Assembly: GCA_964518645.1 (NCBI GenBank)
Contig: CAZFGL010000003.1
Coordinates: forward strand, 1-42,707
Length of the DNA: 42,707 nucleotides
Source of the DNA: HGM13006 sp964518645
GTDB lineage: Bacteria > Bacillota > Clostridia > Oscillospirales > Oscillospiraceae
Direction of reading: 5' to 3'
Shown here: piece after piece, positions 15,348 to 22,034 of the stretch
How the letters are laid out: each line of letters opens with the position of its first letter
Numbering within the stretch: position 1 is the stretch's first letter
Position numbers and translations under genes: made by a program
Notes under the pieces: model-generated
The model's database searches: none
The model's input: only the letters and a program-made list of their open reading frames with translations
Told to the model about the DNA's origin: nothing

Positions 15348-15962
15348 ATGAAAAGCATTAAAAGCTATGTAATGGATGACCTCTGGGGACACAACCTGAT
15401 GTCCGGCGACGCCATCCGTGGCTGTGTTCTCGGCACCACCTGCAAGGCCCCTGAACAGCAGAAGGAATACTGTCAGGGAATCTTCACCGTATTCCCCCAT
15501 ATGCTTCTGGCAAATTTCTCCCGGTGGATGTGGCCGGAGGGCACACCCAGAGATTATAACGCCTTTATGGAGAAGAGCGTTGCACCCCTTCAGCAGCAGG
15601 TATTCCCCCTGCTGGACCGGGTATTCTCCGGAAACTGCCCGGATGGAGAAAAGGCAGAGATCTTTTCCCAGCTGCTGACGGATCTGATCCCCCGGCATGT
15701 ACTCACCGGCTTCTATGACTATATGTTCGCCGGTCAGGAGAATCACAAGGACATCAGCACCTTCTGGTCTGAGGTCACACCCCTGCTGGGCATGACCCGG
15801 CACCTGATCCATGCCGCCTATCAGGGTATGAATCCCGAGGAAAAGGCCGAGGCATTCCTGTATCTGGGTGCCAGATACCCCTTCCTTCTGGTCAAGCGCT
15901 GGTACGACTGGCAGGAGGGCAAGGAGAAAATGGAGATGCCCCCTCCGCCCCCTGAAGCATAA
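15348..15962 (+). CDS. Helical protein of unknown family
   Basis: 204 residues from ATG 15348, with ACAGGAGG 6 bp upstream. The frame runs further upstream but overlaps B3 and the terminator, so it is not used. I do not recognise the family. It is predicted almost all alpha-helical, rich in aromatics and Met (HMLLANFSRWMW, FYDYMFAG), with four Cys all in the N-terminal half (residues 26-105) and a proline-rich end (MEMPPPPPEA). There is no signal peptide, clear membrane helix or HTH. It follows SnoaL triplet B past a hairpin and closes that transcription unit. An accessory or assembly protein of the SnoaL set is possible, but only context suggests it. Confidence 0.8.
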   Translation: MKSIKSYVMDDLWGHNLMSGDAIRGCVLGTTCKAPEQQKEYCQGIFTVFPHMLLANFSRWMWPEGTPRDYNAFMEKSVAPLQQQVFPLLDRVFSGNCPDGEKAEIFSQLLTDLIPRHVLTGFYDYMFAGQENHKDISTFWSEVTPLLGMTRHLIHAAYQGMNPEEKAEAFLYLGARYPFLLVKRWYDWQEGKEKMEMPPPPPEA

Positions 15963-15967
15963 ACAGA

Positions 15968-16006
15968 GCGCCCCCGGAAACAGTTTTTCCGGAGGCGCTT
16001 TTCTTA
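15968..16006 (+). terminator. Terminator closing the SnoaL B unit
   Basis: AGCGCC and CCGGAAA arms pair with TTTCCGG and GGCGCT (one bulge on each strand), followed by TTTCTT. Confidence 0.8.
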
Positions 16007-16016
16007 AAACAGGCAG

Positions 16017-16047
16017 AAAAAAATCCACGGCAAAAGCCGTGGATTTA
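16017..16047 (-). terminator. Terminator of rpmB
   Basis: On the minus strand, stem ATCCACGGC / GCCGTGGAT with a TTTT loop and a following T-run. Confidence 0.85.
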
Positions 16048-16057
16048 CTGTGTGGCA

Positions 16058-16246
16058 TTAAACTGCACGGGTAACTTTGCCGGAGCGCAGACACCTTGTG
16101 CAGACGTATACATGGCGCGGAGTGCCGTCTACAATCGCCTTAACGCGCTTTACATTGGGCTTCCAAGCCTTATTGGAACGTCTGTGAGAATGAGAAACCT
16201 TAATACCGAAGGTTACACCCTTGCCACAAAAATCACATTTAGCCAC
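16058..16246 (-). CDS. rpmB: 50S ribosomal protein L28
   Basis: 62 residues from a GTG start at 16246, behind GAGGAGGAG. The L28 signature is clear: MAKCDFCGKGVTFGIKVSHSH, then RSNKAWKPNVKRVKA, and VCTRCLRSGKVTR at the end. CDFC and CTRC give a four-Cys zinc site, the C+ form of L28 common in Clostridia. It is monocistronic, with its own promoter and terminator. Its divergence from hprK is ordinary housekeeping context. Confidence 0.98.
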   Translation of the reverse strand: MAKCDFCGKGVTFGIKVSHSHRRSNKAWKPNVKRVKAIVDGTPRHVYVCTRCLRSGKVTRAV

Positions 16247-16302
16247 TCTCTGCTCCTCCTCGCCGTAATAAAATGGCGGAATCCTTTCGGAAACCGGGTT
16301 AT

Positions 16303-16331
16303 ATTTTACCAGAAAATAATAGAAAAAGCAA
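16303..16331 (-). promoter_or_regulatory. Promoter of rpmB
   Basis: On the minus strand, -35 TTGCTT (16326-16331), 17-bp spacer, and extended -10 TGG-TAAAAT (16303-16308). Confidence 0.75.
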
Positions 16332-16381
16332 CTTCTTTTTTAGCTTTCTTTTAAAATTTTTCTGCAACCCTTTCAGGAGTG

Positions 16382-16410
16382 TTGCCAAACCGGTTTTATC
16401 GGGGTATAAT
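16382..16410 (+). promoter_or_regulatory. Promoter of hprK
   Basis: -35 TTGCCA (16382-16387), 17-bp spacer, -10 TATAAT (16405-16410), 32 bp before the start codon. Confidence 0.8.
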
Positions 16411-16442
16411 GGAAAAAAGAACTGAAAGGAGGCTGGCAGACC

Positions 16443-17384
16443 ATGCCAATGTATACCGTTTCCCTCCAGCATCTTGCCGAAGAATTCAAGCTGGAACAGC
16501 TGTATAAAGCGTCCGACTTTGAAAAGATTCAGATCACCGTAGAAGATGTAAACCGTCCCGCCCTCCAGTTGGCCGGTTTTTTTGAGCACTTTGAACCGGC
16601 CCGGATCCAGGTGATCGGTCTGGTGGAGGATACCTATCTTGCCGGACTGTCCCCGGAGCAGCGGGTGGTAACCTTCGACCGGCTGTTTTCTTACCGTCCC
16701 CCTGCGCTGATCTATGCCAGAGGGCTGGAACCCTATGACGAGTGCATGGTTATGGCCCGGAAATATAATATCAGTATTCTCCGCACCCAGGAGACCACCT
16801 CTGAGCTTGTCTCCACTCTGATCGCCACCCTGAAGCATTACCTCGCCCCCCGGCTCACCCGCCACGGCGTTCTGGTGGAGGTACACGGCGAAGGTCTGCT
16901 GCTTCTGGGCGAGAGCGGCGTCGGTAAAAGCGAAGCCGCCATTGAGCTGGTCAAGCGTGGTCACCGTCTGATTGCGGACGATGCCGTCGAGATCAAAAAA
17001 GAGGGCGCTTATCTGCTCACCGGCTCTGCACCGGAGCTGATCCGCCATTATATCGAACTGCGGGGCATCGGCGTAATCAACGTGGCAAAGCTTTTCGGTA
17101 TGGGCGCCGTCAAGGAATCCTCCAACATCGACATGGTGGTAAATCTGGAGACATGGCGTGAGGACGTGCTCTATGACCGGCTTGGGGTAGACAACCAGTT
17201 TACCACCATCCTCGGGGTCAAGATCCCCAATCTGACCATCCCCGTAAAACCCGGCAGAAACCTGGCGGTGATTCTTGAGGTTGCCGCCATGAACAACCGC
17301 CAGAAAAAAATGGGCTACAACGCCGCACTGGAATTCACGGAGCAGATCAACCAGCATTTCGACAGAACCATGCAGGCTGACTGA
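16443..17384 (+). CDS. hprK: HPr kinase/phosphorylase
   Basis: 313 residues; the bifunctional enzyme that phosphorylates and dephosphorylates HPr on Ser46 to control carbon catabolite repression in Bacillota. The N-terminal domain is about residues 1-130. The conserved His141 comes just before VLVEVHGEGLLLLGESGVGKS, with the P-loop GESGVGKS at 156-163, and DD lies at 179-180. The family signature ELRGIGVINVAKLFG follows. Start ATG 16443 lies behind AAAGGAGG; length agrees with the family. It has its own promoter and is followed by the MATE gene after a palindrome, with no T-rich terminator between. Its presence supports a Gram-positive host. Confidence 0.97.
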   Translation: MPMYTVSLQHLAEEFKLEQLYKASDFEKIQITVEDVNRPALQLAGFFEHFEPARIQVIGLVEDTYLAGLSPEQRVVTFDRLFSYRPPALIYARGLEPYDECMVMARKYNISILRTQETTSELVSTLIATLKHYLAPRLTRHGVLVEVHGEGLLLLGESGVGKSEAAIELVKRGHRLIADDAVEIKKEGAYLLTGSAPELIRHYIELRGIGVINVAKLFGMGAVKESSNIDMVVNLETWREDVLYDRLGVDNQFTTILGVKIPNLTIPVKPGRNLAVILEVAAMNNRQKKMGYNAALEFTEQINQHFDRTMQAD

Positions 17385-17403
17385 CCCGGACAAAGGTATT
17401 TTC

Positions 17404-17431
17404 GGAGCTGATGCACATGTGCATCAGCTCC
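17404..17431. repeat. Perfect 28-bp palindrome between hprK and the MATE gene
   Basis: The 14-bp arm GGAGCTGATGCACA is followed directly by its exact reverse complement, with no spacer and no T-run on either strand. It is either an operator for a dimeric regulator of the MATE gene or an RNA hairpin in its leader. It lies 28 bp before the TTG start. Confidence 0.7.
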
Positions 17432-17459
17432 CGGTTCGTAAACAAGGAGGCGCATCAAA

Positions 17460-18818
17460 TTGAACTCATCCGGCACCACCCTGCTGACTGAGGGCAATAT
17501 TATGAAAAAGCTGCTGGGATTTGCCGTTCCCCTGTTTTTCGGCAATCTGTTTCAGCAGTTGTACAACACGGCAGACTCCCTGATCGTGGGCAATTTTGCG
17601 GGCAGTGACGCACTGGCCGCCGTCAGCTCATCCGGCAGTCTGATTTTCCTGCTGGTGGGACTGTTTAACGGGATCTCCATGGGCGCAGGCGTGGTCATCG
17701 CCCGGTACTTCGGCGCACGGGATCGGGAACATCTCTCCCGGGCCATACATACCACCGTATTCTTCGGCATTGTCTCCGGACTTGTCCTGACTGTACTGGG
17801 GATTCTGATGACCCCCCTGCTTCTGCGGTGGATGGGAACGCCGGAGTCTGTGCTGCCCCAGTCCATCACCTATTTCCGCATTTATTTTGCGGGCATTCTG
17901 GGTCTGGTACTTTACAACATCGCCGTGGGCATTCTACAGGCCATGGGAGATTCCCGGCATCCCCTGATCTATCTGATCATTTCCTCGGCCGTCAATGTGG
18001 TTCTGGATCTGTTTTTCGTGGCCGTTCTGGGCTTCGGCGTGGGTGCGGCAGCTCTTGCCACGGTGATCGCACAGGCTCTCAGTGCAATTCTGGCCTTCCG
18101 CCGGCTTCTGAAATCTCAGGATGAATGCCGGGTGCAGCCCAGTCTGGTACGGTACGACAGGGACATGCTGAAGCAGATCATGGCCGTGGGTCTCCCCTCA
18201 GGACTGCAAAACTCCATCATCTCTCTGGCAAATGTGATCGTCCAGTCCAATATCAACGCCTTCGGTGCCAACGCCATGGCCGGCTGCGGTGTTTATTTCA
18301 AGGTTGAAGGCTTCGGATTCCTTCCGGTGACCTGCTTTGCCATGGCACTTTCCACCTTCGTCAGTCAGAATCTGGGGGCAGGTCGGGAGGATCGTGCAAA
18401 GCGGGGTTCTCTGCTGGGTATTCTCTGCTCCATGGCCATCGCAGAGCTGGTGGGACTGACCCTCTATCTGCTGGCTCCCTATATTATGTCCGCCTTTAAC
18501 CGGGATCCGGACGTGGTAGCCTTCGGTGTCAGTCAGGCGCACACAGAGGCTCTGTTTTACTTCCTGCTGTCCTTCTCCCACTGCGTTGCCGGTGTACTCC
18601 GTGGCGCAGGCCGTGCCAAAGTCCCCATGATCGTCATGCTGGTCTGCTGGTGCCTGATCCGAATCACCTATATCACCATCACTGTGGCCATCATCCCCGA
18701 CATCCGTGTGGTATTCTGGGCATACCCCATCACATGGACCCTCAGCGGTATCGCATTTTCCATATATATGATTCGCGGCACCTGGCTGAAGCCCCCAAAG
18801 CAGGGCTTTGCTGCATAA
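17460..18818 (+). CDS. MATE-family multidrug/toxin efflux protein
   Basis: 452 residues from TTG 17460 (AAGGAGG, 9-bp spacing). The only alternative ATG, at residue 15, would cut the conserved LLTEGNIMKKLLGFAVP start that MATE proteins share. Twelve membrane segments in two halves: the first half opens with PLFFGNLFQQLYNTADSLIV and GLFNGISMGAGVVIARYFG; the second has GLPSGLQNSIISLANVIVQ and CFAMALSTFVSQNLGAG. Exports organic cations or drugs by Na+ or H+ antiport. It probably reads from the hprK promoter or an unseen one near the palindrome. Confidence 0.94.
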   Translation: MNSSGTTLLTEGNIMKKLLGFAVPLFFGNLFQQLYNTADSLIVGNFAGSDALAAVSSSGSLIFLLVGLFNGISMGAGVVIARYFGARDREHLSRAIHTTVFFGIVSGLVLTVLGILMTPLLLRWMGTPESVLPQSITYFRIYFAGILGLVLYNIAVGILQAMGDSRHPLIYLIISSAVNVVLDLFFVAVLGFGVGAAALATVIAQALSAILAFRRLLKSQDECRVQPSLVRYDRDMLKQIMAVGLPSGLQNSIISLANVIVQSNINAFGANAMAGCGVYFKVEGFGFLPVTCFAMALSTFVSQNLGAGREDRAKRGSLLGILCSMAIAELVGLTLYLLAPYIMSAFNRDPDVVAFGVSQAHTEALFYFLLSFSHCVAGVLRGAGRAKVPMIVMLVCWCLIRITYITITVAIIPDIRVVFWAYPITWTLSGIAFSIYMIRGTWLKPPKQGFAA

Positions 18819-18831
18819 TACGTTTTCAGAA

Positions 18832-18861
18832 AAGAGGCATTGCAGCCCTGCAATGCCTCTT
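18832..18861. terminator. Bidirectional terminator, MATE / cytidine deaminase
   Basis: Perfect 13-bp stem AAGAGGCATTGCA / TGCAATGCCTCTT with a GCCC loop. A T-rich tail is present on the plus strand and TTTTCTGAAAACG on the minus strand. Confidence 0.8.
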
Positions 18862-18871
18862 CTTGTTCGCA

Positions 18872-19318
18872 TTATTCTGTCTTTTCTCCGTTCTCTGCCG
18901 CCCGGTATCGTTCCTTGCCCCACCAGTTCGGCATCAGTTCCTTCAGGGTAACGGTCTGTCTGGTTTCAAAGTCCACCAGGATCTCCATATTCTCATTTTC
19001 CTCGTTGAGCTGATAGAAAAACTCCCGGCACGCCCCACAGGGCATTCCACTGCCTCCGCCGTTGGGCGCACTGTCCCGAAAGGCGATCAGTCGCCTGACT
19101 TTGGTTTCTCCCCCGTGGAGATACATATTCAGTGCTGCAACCCGCTCCGCACACAGGTTTAAAACACCGCTGCATGACTCAATACAGAACCCTGTATAGA
19201 TCTCTCCGGATTCACTTTCCAGCGCACACACAACGTGGTGGGCATACACAAAGGGGGACACGTCCCCGGGGCGGTATTCCACCTTCGCCCGCTGATACAA
19301 TTCTTCCCAAATGTCCAT
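18872..19318 (-). CDS. cdd: Cytidine deaminase-family protein
   Basis: 148 residues. Zinc and catalytic residues are in place: Cys56-Ala-Glu58 (NLCAERVAAL), with Glu58 as proton shuttle, and Cys94/Cys97 in GMPCGACREFF. It hydrolyses cytidine or deoxycytidine to uridine for pyrimidine salvage. At 148 residues it is slightly longer than the usual 130 and has C-terminal TLKELMPNWWGKERY, a feature also of blasticidin-type deaminases, so the exact nucleoside is not certain. The start follows AGGAAGGAATATGCC. It is a single gene, convergent with the MATE gene. A plus-strand terminator lies just upstream of its 5' end. Confidence 0.92.
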   Translation of the reverse strand: MDIWEELYQRAKVEYRPGDVSPFVYAHHVVCALESESGEIYTGFCIESCSGVLNLCAERVAALNMYLHGGETKVRRLIAFRDSAPNGGGSGMPCGACREFFYQLNEENENMEILVDFETRQTVTLKELMPNWWGKERYRAAENGEKTE

Positions 19319-19333
19319 GGCATATTCCTTCCT

Positions 19334-19361
19334 GCTCCCTCGGGGGAGCTTTTATTATTTT
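19334..19361 (+). terminator. Plus-strand terminator upstream of the vWA gene
   Basis: GCTCCC-TCGG-GGGAGC followed by TTTTATTATTTT. It faces transcription coming through the cytidine deaminase region antisense and would insulate the vWA promoter at 19410. Confidence 0.65.
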
Positions 19362-19409
19362 CACGGAATTTGTCGCTCTCCGTGCGACCTTTCAGGTTCC
19401 TCTCCGGGC

Positions 19410-19415
19410 TATAAT
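19410..19415 (+). promoter_or_regulatory. -10 box of the vWA gene
   Basis: TATAAT 43 bp before the start codon; no clear -35 at 16-18 bp upstream. Confidence 0.45.
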
Positions 19416-19457
19416 ATGGTCATAAGTTGTTTTTCACTCAGACAGGAGGGCATTATT

Positions 19458-20111
19458 ATGAAAAAGAATCTGACAGAACTCGTTTTTATTCTCGACCGCA
19501 GTGGCTCCATGTGTGGGCTTGAGGAGGACACCATCGGTGGCTTTAATTCCATGCTGAAAAAGCAGCAGAACACCCCCGGTGACGCCCTGATCACCACCAT
19601 TCTCTTTGACGACGGAATCGAGACACTCCATGACCGGGTTTCCGTCCGGGATGTTTCCCCCATGACCGACCGGGATTACACCGTCCGGGGCAGTACCGCA
19701 CTGCTGGACGCCATCGGCACAGCCGTGACTCATATCGAAACCATTCACAAATACGCCCGGCCGGAGGATGTGCCTGAGCACACCATGTTCGTGATCACCA
19801 CAGACGGAATGGAAAACGCCAGCCGGAAATTCGGCTACGATCAGGTTCGCACCATGATCGAACAGCACAAGAAAGCCGATGACTGGGAGTTCCTCTTCCT
19901 CGGCGCCAACATAGATGCCATCTCCACCGCAGGCCGTTTCGGAATCACCTCCGACCGTGCCGTACAGTATCACTCCGACAGCGTGGGCACCGCCTTGAAT
20001 TACGAGGTGGTCAGCGATGCCATCTCCTCCGTTCGTTGCAGTGTCCCCCTTTCCGCAAGCTGGAAAGCTCCCATTGACACGGACTACAAAAAACGTAAAT
20101 TCAGAAAATAA
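19458..20111 (+). CDS. Cytosolic von Willebrand factor A domain protein
   Basis: 217 residues from ATG 19458 behind GACAGGAGGG. A single vWA domain fills the chain: MIDAS residues Asp13, Ser15 and Ser17 (LDRSGSM), Thr80 (RGSTALLDA) and Asp116 (TTDGMEN), so it should bind Mg2+. Strand and helix order are complete: ELVFILDRSGS, ALITTILFDDG, TMFVITTDGM, EFLFLGANID. There is no signal peptide or membrane segment, so it acts inside the cell. Such short vWA proteins (TerY-like or YegL-like) occur with phosphatases, kinases or tellurite-type stress genes, none of which are here. It is a single gene with its own promoter and terminator. Role unknown. Confidence 0.9.
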   Translation: MKKNLTELVFILDRSGSMCGLEEDTIGGFNSMLKKQQNTPGDALITTILFDDGIETLHDRVSVRDVSPMTDRDYTVRGSTALLDAIGTAVTHIETIHKYARPEDVPEHTMFVITTDGMENASRKFGYDQVRTMIEQHKKADDWEFLFLGANIDAISTAGRFGITSDRAVQYHSDSVGTALNYEVVSDAISSVRCSVPLSASWKAPIDTDYKKRKFRK

Positions 20112-20153
20112 CCATAATTGTTCCTTTTCCTTCGTTCGGAACCCCCGAACAGC

Positions 20154-20185
20154 AGAGCCGCTCCGGAATTTCCCGGAGCGGCTCT
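20154..20185. terminator. Terminator between vWA and TetR genes
   Basis: Perfect 13-bp stem AGAGCCGCTCCGG / CCGGAGCGGCTCT. The plus-strand tail is GTTTATG; the minus strand runs into GCTGTTCGG, so it is poorer there. Confidence 0.7.
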
Positions 20186-20187
20186 GT

Positions 20188-20814
20188 TTATGATTCCCCG
20201 GTCAGCGCTCCCTGCGCTTCCGGCTGAGATTCCGTCAAAAAGCTTTTCATCACAAACCGGATATATTCTTCGATCCGCTCCGTCAGTACAAACCCGGCCT
20301 GCATGGTACACCAGGAAAAAACAATGCCCCGGACGCTGGAAATCAGCATGTCACAGAGCTTCTCCGGTGTATACTCTGTGGACACCTCCCCCTTCAGCTG
20401 CCCCGCCGTCAGAATGGCGGTAAGCACCCGCTGCATGGGGCGGTATCTGGCCAGCCAGATATTCTGTACGGAATACAATACGCAAAGGGTCTCAAAGTTT
20501 GTCTGCTGCATATATTCCGCATATTCCTCGAAATACATCAGCAGCTGTTCCCGGGTGCTGGACAGCCCCTCAAGTCTTGGCTGCACCTCATCCACAAAAT
20601 AGTGATCCGCTTTCCGCACCACCTCAAAAAGGATCGCATACTTGGAGTCAAAATAGGTGTAGAAGGTACCTACAGACACATCCGCTTCCCGGCAGATGTC
20701 CCGGATCGTGGTGGACTGAAAGCCCCGTTCGATCAGCATGTCCATTGCGGTGTGGTAAAGCAGTTCCTTTGTGCGCTCTGCCTTTGTTTTCTTCCGGGGT
20801 TTTTCGTCAGCCAT
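20188..20814 (-). CDS. TetR-family transcriptional regulator
   Basis: 208 residues from ATG 20814 with GGAGGGATATGT upstream; the longer frame to 20940 crosses the promoter. The TetR N-terminal HTH spans residues 12-58: RTKELLYHTAMDMLIERGF, TTIRDICREADVSVGTFYTYF, DSKYAILFEVV. The C-terminal ligand domain (60-208) is helical and aromatic-rich (NIWLARYRPMQRVL, GIVFSWCTMQAGF). It is divergent from the SnoaL/ene-reductase pair at 21230-24101. The intergenic region holds three palindromes of TGAAC-type, and matching sites recur at 25400-25492, so it probably represses both transcription units until an effector, likely the pathway substrate, binds. Confidence 0.93.
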   Translation of the reverse strand: MADEKPRKKTKAERTKELLYHTAMDMLIERGFQSTTIRDICREADVSVGTFYTYFDSKYAILFEVVRKADHYFVDEVQPRLEGLSSTREQLLMYFEEYAEYMQQTNFETLCVLYSVQNIWLARYRPMQRVLTAILTAGQLKGEVSTEYTPEKLCDMLISSVRGIVFSWCTMQAGFVLTERIEEYIRFVMKSFLTESQPEAQGALTGES

Positions 20815-20842
20815 ACATATCCCTCCAAAATTCACTGGCTTT

Positions 20843-20871
20843 ATTATAACAGCTTCCGAAAAAGGTGTAAA
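20843..20871 (-). promoter_or_regulatory. Promoter of the TetR gene
   Basis: On the minus strand, -35 TTTACA (20866-20871), 17-bp spacer, extended -10 TGT-TATAAT (20843-20848). Confidence 0.8.
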
Positions 20872-20944
20872 GGCAAAATGGGACTGCCACAGACAATCAC
20901 ACAAAAATGCAGAACCTGATGCAGCTATTCCCCGTTTCACAAAT

Positions 20945-20964
20945 TGAACATGCTCAACATGTTC
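20945..20964. promoter_or_regulatory. Candidate TetR operator O1
   Basis: GAACATG-CTCAA-CATGTTC, a perfect 7-bp inverted repeat. It also contains TGAACATGCTCA, nearly identical to O3. It lies between the divergent promoters, 73 bp upstream of the TetR -35 box. Confidence 0.55.
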
Positions 20965-21004
20965 CTTCGCACGGAATCAAATCGTTGTGTCGTCAACGAA
21001 AAGC

Positions 21005-21018
21005 TGAAACATGTTTCA
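21005..21018. promoter_or_regulatory. Candidate TetR operator O2
   Basis: TGAAACATGTTTCA, a perfect 14-bp palindrome mid-way in the 415-bp intergenic region 20815-21229. No gene is seen in that region; the 99-codon open frame there crosses the promoter and operator sites. Confidence 0.5.
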
Positions 21019-21148
21019 TTTTATCCCCGTAGAAAATACCGGCTCCATTTTAGGGGTTTTTCACAAATTAAAACGCTCAAACCCCTTGTTTTACAAAGTA
21101 TCTCCCTTTTCCTGGTGGCATTGGGGGCAGTGTCGCCCTGGGACTGCA

Positions 21149-21177
21149 TTGACACAGTTTCCTCCCGGTGCTATAAT
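21149..21177 (+). promoter_or_regulatory. Consensus promoter of the SnoaL C / ene-reductase 2 operon
   Basis: -35 TTGACA (21149-21154), 17-bp spacer, -10 TATAAT (21172-21177) preceded by TGC. Every consensus position is matched, so the promoter should be very strong when not repressed. Confidence 0.9.
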
Positions 21178-21190
21178 GGCCCCATAAAAC

Positions 21191-21202
21191 TGAACGTGCT
21201 CA
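21191..21202. promoter_or_regulatory. Candidate TetR operator O3
   Basis: TGAACGTGCTCA, a near-palindrome starting 13 bp after the -10 box, so it covers the early transcribed region where a bound repressor would block initiation. It differs from the O1 sub-site at a single base. Confidence 0.5.
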
Positions 21203-21229
21203 TAATTTATTCCGCAGGAGGTACTTTCC

Positions 21230-22006
21230 ATGACAGATCTTGAAATCCTGAAAAATGAAATTGACGCATTGAAGCTGGAACTGGAACGGCAGAAGGCCGT
21301 CAACGAAATCCAGCAGTGCATGGCCCATTACGAGGCCGTTCACCTGAACCCCGCTTACATCGCCCGCAGCATTGAATGCTTCGCAGACTGGCGGGACGAC
21401 ATCTCCGCCGATGTCAGCGACTGGGGCTGTTTCTTCGGCTATGACGCTGTTAAGGGCTTCTGGGAGAGCCAGACGGGGGATGACCTCCGGGGCGGCATCT
21501 TCTTCCACACCCTCTGCTCCCCCTGTATTCAGGTCGCCGGGGACTGCAAGACTGCAAAGGCCACCTGGATGAGCGCCGGCTTTGAGACCATGCCTGCGGG
21601 CATCATGGCTGACGAAGCAAAAAGCTTCTGGTGCTGGGGCAAATACGGCATTGACTTTATCCGCAATCCGGAGACCGGCGAGTGGAAGATCTGGCACTTC
21701 AAGTGGTTCCGCTCTATCCGCAGTGATTTCTACAAGGACTGGTACTACGATTCTGTCAACACCATGAAGGGGCAGCCCGGCGGTGGCTATGATCATCCCA
21801 ATCGTCGTCCCTCCTATTATTTCAGACCTTACCGCTATGACGAGATTCCTGCCCCCTTCCCCATGGATCCCGAGCCTTATCAGCACTATGACGGCGACTT
21901 CCGCTGGGTATTTGGAAACCGGGAGCTGGAAAAGGAGTATGACGTTCACTATCCCGAGGGCGAATATGAAAAGCTCTTCAATGTGAACTATCCTGAAAAC
22001 GTCTGA
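21230..22006 (+). CDS. SnoaL-like (NTF2-fold) protein C with long aromatic C-terminal extension
   Basis: 258 residues; GCAGGAGG before the ATG. Residues 4-30 form an amphipathic, probably coiled-coil helix (LKNEIDALKLELERQKAV) like the BaiE N-terminus. The NTF2 fold follows, with His33/Tyr34 (MAHYEAVH), His93 in FFHTLCSPCIQVAGD, and FIRNPETGEWKIWHFKWF. Residues 165-258 form an unusual extension rich in Tyr, Pro and Asp (RRPSYYFRPYRYDEIP and repeated HYPEGEYE / NYPEN). It does not pair with any of the triplet subfamilies and stands alone. It is in an operon with ene-reductase 2 (28 bp downstream) behind a consensus promoter, so a coupled dehydration or isomerisation plus reduction is the natural guess. 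Confidence 0.9.
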   Translation: MTDLEILKNEIDALKLELERQKAVNEIQQCMAHYEAVHLNPAYIARSIECFADWRDDISADVSDWGCFFGYDAVKGFWESQTGDDLRGGIFFHTLCSPCIQVAGDCKTAKATWMSAGFETMPAGIMADEAKSFWCWGKYGIDFIRNPETGEWKIWHFKWFRSIRSDFYKDWYYDSVNTMKGQPGGGYDHPNRRPSYYFRPYRYDEIPAPFPMDPEPYQHYDGDFRWVFGNRELEKEYDVHYPEGEYEKLFNVNYPENV

Positions 22007-22034
22007 TCCGGATGGCTGAGAATGGAGGTTTCAT

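Noticed and set aside
20944..21243. 99-codon plus-strand open frame in the TetR/SnoaL C intergenic region
   Set aside because: It runs across the operators, a consensus promoter and the SnoaL C ribosome-binding site and overlaps its start; no ribosome-binding site of its own.
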